Shown here piece by piece: positions 58,801 to 64,000 of a stretch of DNA of 64,000 nt (positions within the stretch are counted from its first letter, which is position 1; each line of letters opens with the position of its first letter). The position numbers and the translations under genes were made by a program. Below the pieces are notes generated by a model. The model saw nothing but the letters and a program-made list of their open reading frames with translations. It had not been told where the DNA came from and ran no database searches. This DNA comes from Paralichthys olivaceus (Eukaryota; Chordata; Actinopteri; Pleuronectiformes; Paralichthyidae), in contig NC_091094.1 in assembly GCF_024713975.1 (NCBI RefSeq), positions 16,463,001 to 16,527,000 of the forward strand. Reading direction: 5' to 3'.

Positions 58801-61800
58801 ACCGACCGGGGCCGGTCCCTGCCTTCCTCAGGAGCCCGCCTGTCATCCCATCCCCGCTGGACATGAAGCCCTTCCTCCAGTTCCCCCTGGAATCGCCTCA
58901 CCCGGCCAGCATCGGCCTCTTCCACAACTTTAACACAGTGAGTACTCCCAGGCGTTGTAGCACCTGCACAAACACAAGTGTTCACAAGTAGCGTCTGGGA
59001 TTTGTTATCTTCTTGTCTCACCTCACAGAAGACAGAGCTGGTATTCATGTGTGGCTTCAGAGCACTGCTGCCTCCTGAGTGCAGACCAGTGATAAAGTGC
59101 TCATGATTTATATTGTATAATCCAAAATGATAAGGTGACAGCTGTTTACTTTTTATTCAGCAAAGTGAGTTTCAGGATAATTGATAAAATGCCAGGGCAA
59201 GTGTTTTACTGCAATAAAATGACTTACAGCTAATCAATTGTATGAGAGGCACGGGCTGTTTTCGCGATAGTCAGCGTTTTCTGCCACTCCTTCTCATTTC
59301 CAGATTGGGTTTCATGTGAAGGTCAGTGTGACGACAAACAGGGACACACACATGCACCACACAAAAACACACACTAACAATCAGCTTATCTGCGTATACA
59401 TAAACACAATGACCCTTCGGCAACTTTATGATTCATCCTACTCTCTTGAGGACATTGAGTGTGCCACTGTGTGCACCTAAATTCAAATCTATCTCAGTCT
59501 GCACAGTCACATTTAAACACATCTACAACACTGCTGTCTGTGATGGATCACGATCACTCAGCTGGCACATGGAAAGGACACAGAGAAGGGCAATCTGACA
59601 CAAACACTCAATTAGCTGTGGCAGCTGCTGCTTAATGTCGACTGAGTAATGTTGACTTACAAAAACCTGTGCAGCTGCATTGATCTGTTCGCTGGTGTTG
59701 TGTCTCCATTTTGTGTCTCCATTTTCTGTCTCCATTTTTCTGGCTGAGAAGATAATGTCCCCATTTTTAATCCTGACTATGAGGAGTCAGTTCTCCAGAG
59801 AAACAGCGATCAGTTAGCATGACACTAAACCTACTCACTATAAAGTCAGTTCAAGTGCAGTCAAAGGCAATGAACAGCAGCGTGCATACGTCCACCAAAG
59901 CCCATCAGTCTCCTTGTGAAACCACATTAGTATTCACTAGATTCTGAATTTTATATGGATCTGCATCAAATTCATATAAAATCATTAATTCAAAAAATCT
60001 GTTATATTTAGGTATTACAGGTTTTTTGAATCTCTGTTGAAAAACCTTGCATTGATAAACAAAATTAAAAAAATCCTATATCTGCCCCCTGATCTGCACC
60101 CACGTCATTGGTTTCTTCCCAGGGTCAAACCACACCCTTTCACAAAATTTGATGGAAATGTGTAGTTTTTGCAAAATCCTGCTCTAACAATCAAACAAAC
60201 GCAGACGAAAACATAACTTCCTAAATGTAGCAGGTACAAAGAACACACACGCACACGCACACACACACGCACGCACACACACGCACACACGCACACACAC
60301 ACACGCCAAAGAAATGCATGAAGGTCTCAATGAGAAAAAACCTGCACATGAGAGGTGAGCTGGACACGGGTAAGTGAGAGATAAGATAATATGCAGCTAA
60401 ACAAAAGTAGGGGCTAAAGTCTATAAATATTTCTAACAATGGATTCAAGCTGAGTCTAAGTTTTCAGACCAATTACACCATTTCCTCTGGTGCCTGGAGC
60501 TTGAGAGTGTAAACAGTCTTGCATTTAGCAGCATGCGTTCATAGTCTGAGCAGAGGATGAGAGGCTGAGTAAAACCGCAGTGTACTTTTGGCTGCTTAAT
60601 GAGGGCAACACCCAGCATCGTGGTTGTTGAACTCCACCAATGGGTCAGAGAGCTCACACGAGTCAGCTCGAGTCGTCTCAAAATGAAGGAGTGAACATTT
60701 CATAATAGGACATGGTAAACATTTGATGTGCTTGATCTGAGAATGACTCACAATGTCTTTTGTTGCTTTAGACCAAGCTGATTTCTTTTATCCAAAGAAA
60801 GTAGATTTTTTTCATTTGAGAAACATATTTATTCTTTTGATTTATATATATATTTTATGTTATTCAGAACTTTCATACGTTTTACCACATAGGATAAATG
60901 TTTTGTTATTTTATTGTTTCGGTTTATGTATATGTTTGTTTATTTTACTAAACATTAATTTACACACATAGGTCCAACATATGTGCCAGATTTTGCTATG
61001 CAGGCTATTTTTCATTGATGGTCAAATAAAACAAGCATTCAATTATAAATGAACTCAAATCTAAAACAAAACAGAACACAGAGTATATAAAAAAATCAAT
61101 GACATAACTATAGAACATATAAAAATGGAAAAAGGCGCATATCACGTGGAAGTACAAATGAATTAATAATATACTATATAAAAATACAAGTGTATCAAGC
61201 AAACCACAAGATTTTGTAAATTCATAGAAAAAACACTATTCCAGATGATGACAGATTTCAGGGACCCATAACAATAGTTTTTTAGAATAAGCCAAGGATT
61301 TTAAAGTTAAGTTTCTGATGCTGCTCGATAAGAAAAGGCTGACTGAGCAGAAGTATGGTATTATACAGTCCTTTCTGGCAGTAGCTCTGACTGCGTATCG
61401 GTAATCTAATGACCAACCAGTACAGCTGTTAATTAAGTATAAATTTAGGATCATTCAAACTTCAGATTCAAAATTGTTATAGAATTTAATTGTTTGATTG
61501 TTTTCAGTTACCAACAATATTCAGTAATTATATATTTATTATTATTATTAATATTTATCTATTTACTTGCAGATAAATTCTGCCATAAGGATCTAATGTC
61601 CCTATACAGTTGGGAGGATCAATCATAACTCAAACAGAGAAAATACCTCTATTGTTTTTGTGTAATACTGTAGTATGATGTTTAAAAAAAAAAGGAGGAT
61701 TTGTAGGAACCAAGCAAAGTACAAATGTGTGGCGATAGGGAGCCTGTAATTAGGCCCCTCTAACCCCAGCATGAATTAAAGCGTTTGAACGGCACCCAAG

Positions 61801-62209
61801 AGCTCAGGCACAGACAGCAGCACCAGCTGCTGCTGAGAAAACACACATCTTCCTGTCCACATCAATCACTGCTCCCTCTTCAATTCACTCTTTCCCACTT
61901 TTTTTATCTACCAGCCTTCTCTTCTTTCAACAGCTACCCCTGTCATTTACCTGCACTTTTTCTGCATCACCTTCCTCTCTCATCCACATTCGTCCAACCA
62001 TTGGTGCACTGCAGTTAGCACAAACACTGAAACCCGCCCTCGTAGTTTCTCCTGTGGCGCTGCGTCTTTGGTGTGACCTCTGGGTGTTCCCTCCTCAGAT
62101 GGACCCTGTCCAGAAGGCTGTGATGACGCACACCTTTGGGCCACCTATGGTGAGGACTAAACGGCCAATCATCTCATGCAACGTCTGCCAAATACGCTTC
62201 AACTCAGAG
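46845..62209 (+). CDS. znf385a: ZNF385-family zinc-finger protein, probably ZNF385A (5' part; runs off the window)
   Basis: Three coding exons are seen: 46845-46854 (ATG ATC TTG G), 58792-58937 and 62099-62209, all with GT-AG borders and matching phases. The first joins as [20 protein letters not shown], mirroring the MILGS start of human ZNF385A. The second holds [17 protein letters not shown] and [10 protein letters not shown]. The third holds [34 protein letters not shown] and the first two Cys (C-x2-C) of a matrin/U1-type C2H2 finger; its His pair must lie in the next exon, outside the window. The TKRPIISCN spacing and the 12q13 neighbours favour ZNF385A over B or D. Human ZNF385A is an RNA- and p53-interacting nuclear/cytoplasmic protein. 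About 89 residues are visible. Confidence 0.85.
47819..47995 (+). repeat. Interspersed repeat, 'attcaattcaattttattt' type
   Basis: It starts aattcaattcaattttattt and includes gtatagtgccaaatcat, cctcaaggcactttacat, gagcaagcactttggcgac and ggaaaaactctccctt. This is a hallmark teleost interspersed repeat by memory. Confidence 0.8.
50376..50632 (+). repeat. Interspersed repeat, 'catccatccat' family
   Basis: It includes aaccattcacatctatgg, ctgtgggaggaagccgc, cccacgcagacacagg, gcatgcaaactcc and gcgacagtgctaacaac, the diagnostic words of a very common fish repeat. A second copy is at 56494-56795. Confidence 0.75.
53437..53460. repeat. GC-rich inverted repeat
   Basis: GTGCGTGCGC (53437-53446) and GCGCACGCAC (53451-53460) are perfect reverse complements around a 4-nt loop (gagc), within alternating purine-pyrimidine DNA. 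Confidence 0.75.
55078..55109. repeat. Perfect 11-bp inverted repeat, CCTAAATTGGC / GCCAATTTAGG
   Basis: The arms are 55078-55088 and 55099-55109 with a 10-nt spacer (taaatgaatt). The inner ends TTGGC and GCCAA are NFI half-sites, but spaced 10 bp instead of the usual 5. Confidence 0.8.
56281..56488 (+). repeat. MITE-like element, second copy of the CAGTGTGTAGGATTTA type
   Basis: It starts ggttctgtgtgtaggattta and includes ggcatctggtagtgagc, aactatggtggcctttagg, ggtttgtccgttgattta and atatagagggctcattcc. The same family lies at 18895-19246. Confidence 0.7.
56494..56795 (+). repeat. Interspersed repeat, 'catccatccat' family, second copy
   Basis: It begins catccatccatcatctata and includes gggcctagagccaatcga, gacaggttgtcagtg, ctttggactgtgggg and gattcaaacaaacaacc. 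It abuts the previous element directly. Confidence 0.8.
57710..58265. repeat. Interspersed repeat, 'agctagcttagctt' family, split copy
   Basis: Two parts (57710-57780: cactttgggaaatgtgct; 57985-58265: ggttagcttagcttaattt, agacactggaaatgggg, tgtgctaagctaaactaac) belong to one familiar teleost repeat. About 200 bp of unrelated sequence lies between them. Confidence 0.65.
58325..58655 (-). repeat. Interspersed repeat, 'CCGCCAAGG' family
   Basis: It includes aacctccaccaagacc, ttcgccccctgatctggat, ttcctccaagtttagtgg and atcatctttagtggaggta. It ends only about 135 bp before the acceptor of the second znf385a coding exon. Confidence 0.75.
58938..62098 (+). other. znf385a: znf385a intron 2
   Basis: A 3.2 kb intron. 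It holds a CCGCCAAGG-family repeat, an impure CA/CG array (60245-60305) and AT-rich sequence. No nested gene is recognised. Confidence 0.65.
59888..60233 (-). repeat. Interspersed repeat, 'CCGCCAAGG' family
   Basis: It includes cgtccaccaaagcccatcag, atctgccccctgatctgc, aaatttgatggaaatgtg, gcaaaatcctgctctaac and gacgaaaacataacttcc. A CA/CG microsatellite (60245-60305) follows immediately. Confidence 0.75.
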
Positions 62210-63020
62210 GTAGGAACACTTAAAGGCTGTTTTCTTTTACAGACAATATCCAACTAATTCATTGTTCGCTAAACACCCAACAGCAGCAGTCAAAGATTAG
62301 TTTAGCAAGCTCGAATGGGGAAAGTGTGTATTTGATACTTGTATGTTTACCATGTTTAACATTACATTCAACCTGCCAACCAAAGTTGAATCAACTAAAG
62401 AACTCATTGGTCTGCCCACAAACAGTGGTGGTGCTTAGCTCTGTGGCCTCCCATGCATCACAATCACAGAGATGTGTTGATTTATGTAGAAAAAGCTACT
62501 ACCATCTTACGTTTGTTAGGTTACAGGTGAAAGCCTCATTCACATCCACTGTGTAATATTCCTTACATTGTGAAAACTGGTCCTGGATGCATAAAAGCTC
62601 AGGCTACTGGACTCTCAAGCAACCTCTGTCAGACTCATTAACCAAGATAACATTTGCTCAATGCAGACCTCATTTAAAAATCGTTCTTTCTGACAATGTT
62701 AAAAGTGATAAGACGTTCTTTAAAACACACAAATATAAGTTGAAAAACAAAATAGGGTCGTGATAGCATAGAACAGTTTTACAATTAACCTTAATGTCAA
62801 AGTATTAATACTAATATTAGGACTTCTAGGTCGAGGTCTACAACATAACATAAAGACAGGTGTTATGCCAACCTGAAAGAAAAACCACCTCTGTCTGAAA
62901 TCACAGACTCATTAGGAAGTATCCATACAAATGTAAGAGAAATTCTAATAAAAATACCAGACAAGAAGCAGAGTTAAGAAAGAATTAATGTGTTCAATCC
63001 ACTTCCAACAACTTCAATGT

Positions 63021-63075
<55 letters not shown>

Positions 63076-63081
63076 GGATAG
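63021..63081. repeat. (GATA)n microsatellite, about 14 units
   Basis: A nearly perfect tetranucleotide array with one variant unit (gatg) near the end. Confidence 0.95.
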
Positions 63082-63732
63082 ACCCACAATCCACACACAT
63101 TAAATCATGACCTAAAATGTTTGCTAGCTGGATCTGAACTTAGCTGGTGATTGACTGTACAGCTGGAGCAGGTGAAAATGTGGTTCACAGTTTCTCAGCT
63201 CCAATTTTAGCCTCTCCAGAAACGAGAGTAGGGGGAGGAAGATGGAGGAAAATCCGGCTTGTATACAAACAGTTTACGGTATCATTCTGGCACTCTTGTA
63301 TCTGAGTCCTGAAGGAACGTCAGAGTGTCCGAAAAGAAGCGGACAGAAATGTTGTTGTGCCTGGATTGCAAAACACATTTCTGGTGTTGATAGCAAGCCT
63401 TCGAGTTTTGCAAGAGAGTTTTTTTTAGTTCCCCAGCCTCAGAAGAGATTTTAATGGAGGGTTTTGAAATGTTTGAGGGAGAAGCAGCAGGATGAACTCC
63501 AACTAACACAAACTTGTCAGAGCCACTTTAAAGCTGATGGAGCACATTTTCTGCATTTCATTTGTGACAGATGGTGCTGTGCCAACATTAGGCCAGAGGT
63601 GATGAAACTTTAGGTGAATGTTTTGATGGTCCCTGTTAAAGAGGCTGTCGTGTTAACTGAAGATGAAAAACTAATAATAATATGGACACCCAAGACCCAG
63701 CTACTGGATGACATGATTCACTGATGACATAA

Positions 63733-63930
63733 TTCCCTCCGCCAAGGGGATTATTTTTGTTTGTTAGTTAGCAGGATTATACAAATGCAACAGGATGGAT
63801 TTCTACAAACATTAGTAGAAGTGGTATGGGTCAGGGAAGGGCCCATTAAATTTTGGTTTGGAGGAGGATCACATCCTGGATTTCCAAAATAGAGCTTTTG
63901 TGACCTTTTCACATATTTTCCAGGGAACAA
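63733..63930 (+). repeat. Interspersed repeat, 'CCGCCAAGG' family, forward copy
   Basis: It starts attccctccgccaagggga and includes tagttagcaggattatac, acaggatggatttctac, gtggtatgggtcagg and cccattaaattttggttt. Of the six copies I list, this is the only one on the + strand. Confidence 0.8.
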
Positions 63931-64000
63931 TCGATGGGTCTACACAGAAAAAGTCACACATATTAAGAGAAAATATCCAGTAGTGTTTGCAACAGTTAGA

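Larger units (their letters stand above)
62210..64000 (+). other. znf385a: znf385a intron 3, start (to the window edge)
   Basis: No further znf385a exon is seen before the window ends. It contains a (GATA)n array (63021-63081) and a forward CCGCCAAGG-family repeat (63733-63930). The frame at 63242 has no recognisable product. Confidence 0.6.

Overview
The window is vertebrate genomic DNA, most likely from a percomorph teleost. The genes are intron-rich with GT-AG boundaries, the spaces between them hold CA, GA and GATA microsatellites, and several interspersed repeats resemble families I know from spiny-rayed fish. All six genes I recognise have human orthologues on 12q13-q14, so this looks like a conserved but rearranged teleost block. 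I rebuilt the exon structures by hand. The four spliced genes that lie wholly inside the window close exactly in frame.

Layout, left to right. 1-2220: gene-free flank and the CpG-rich smarcc2 promoter. 2221-12547 (+): smarcc2, 26 coding exons, 1,050 residues, a core BAF/SWI-SNF subunit, with a 2 kb 3'UTR. 15489-19755 (-): myl6, convergent with smarcc2, 6 coding exons, 151 residues, the non-muscle/smooth-muscle essential myosin light chain. 21176-23464 (-): tsfm, 6 exons, 310 residues, mitochondrial EF-Ts. 24612-28169 (+): endou, 9 exons, 385 residues, a secreted poly(U)-specific endoribonuclease with two somatomedin-B domains. 33000-36240 (+): neurod4, a proneural bHLH factor with one coding exon behind a non-coding first exon. 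42123/46845-62209 and beyond (+): the 5' part of a znf385 gene, best matched to znf385a. It has two candidate first exons and a 12 kb intron full of repeats, and it runs off the right edge.

These are independent genes (chromatin remodelling, cytoskeleton, mitochondrial translation, secreted RNase, neurogenesis, RNA/DNA-binding zinc finger), not a pathway cluster. I found no CRISPR array, rRNA, recognisable tRNA or new multi-gene system. The points worth a second look are: two in-phase first exons of znf385a; a smarcc2 exon flanked by complementary (TG)n and (CA)n arrays, and TG arrays at two more smarcc2 acceptors; an apparent Trp-to-Cys change in helix 2 of NeuroD4; a shortened SMARCC2 tail; a telomere-like/CA block against the neurod4 promoter; and repeats carrying nuclear-receptor-like half-sites. 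Repeat families are named by their look from memory; no database was searched.
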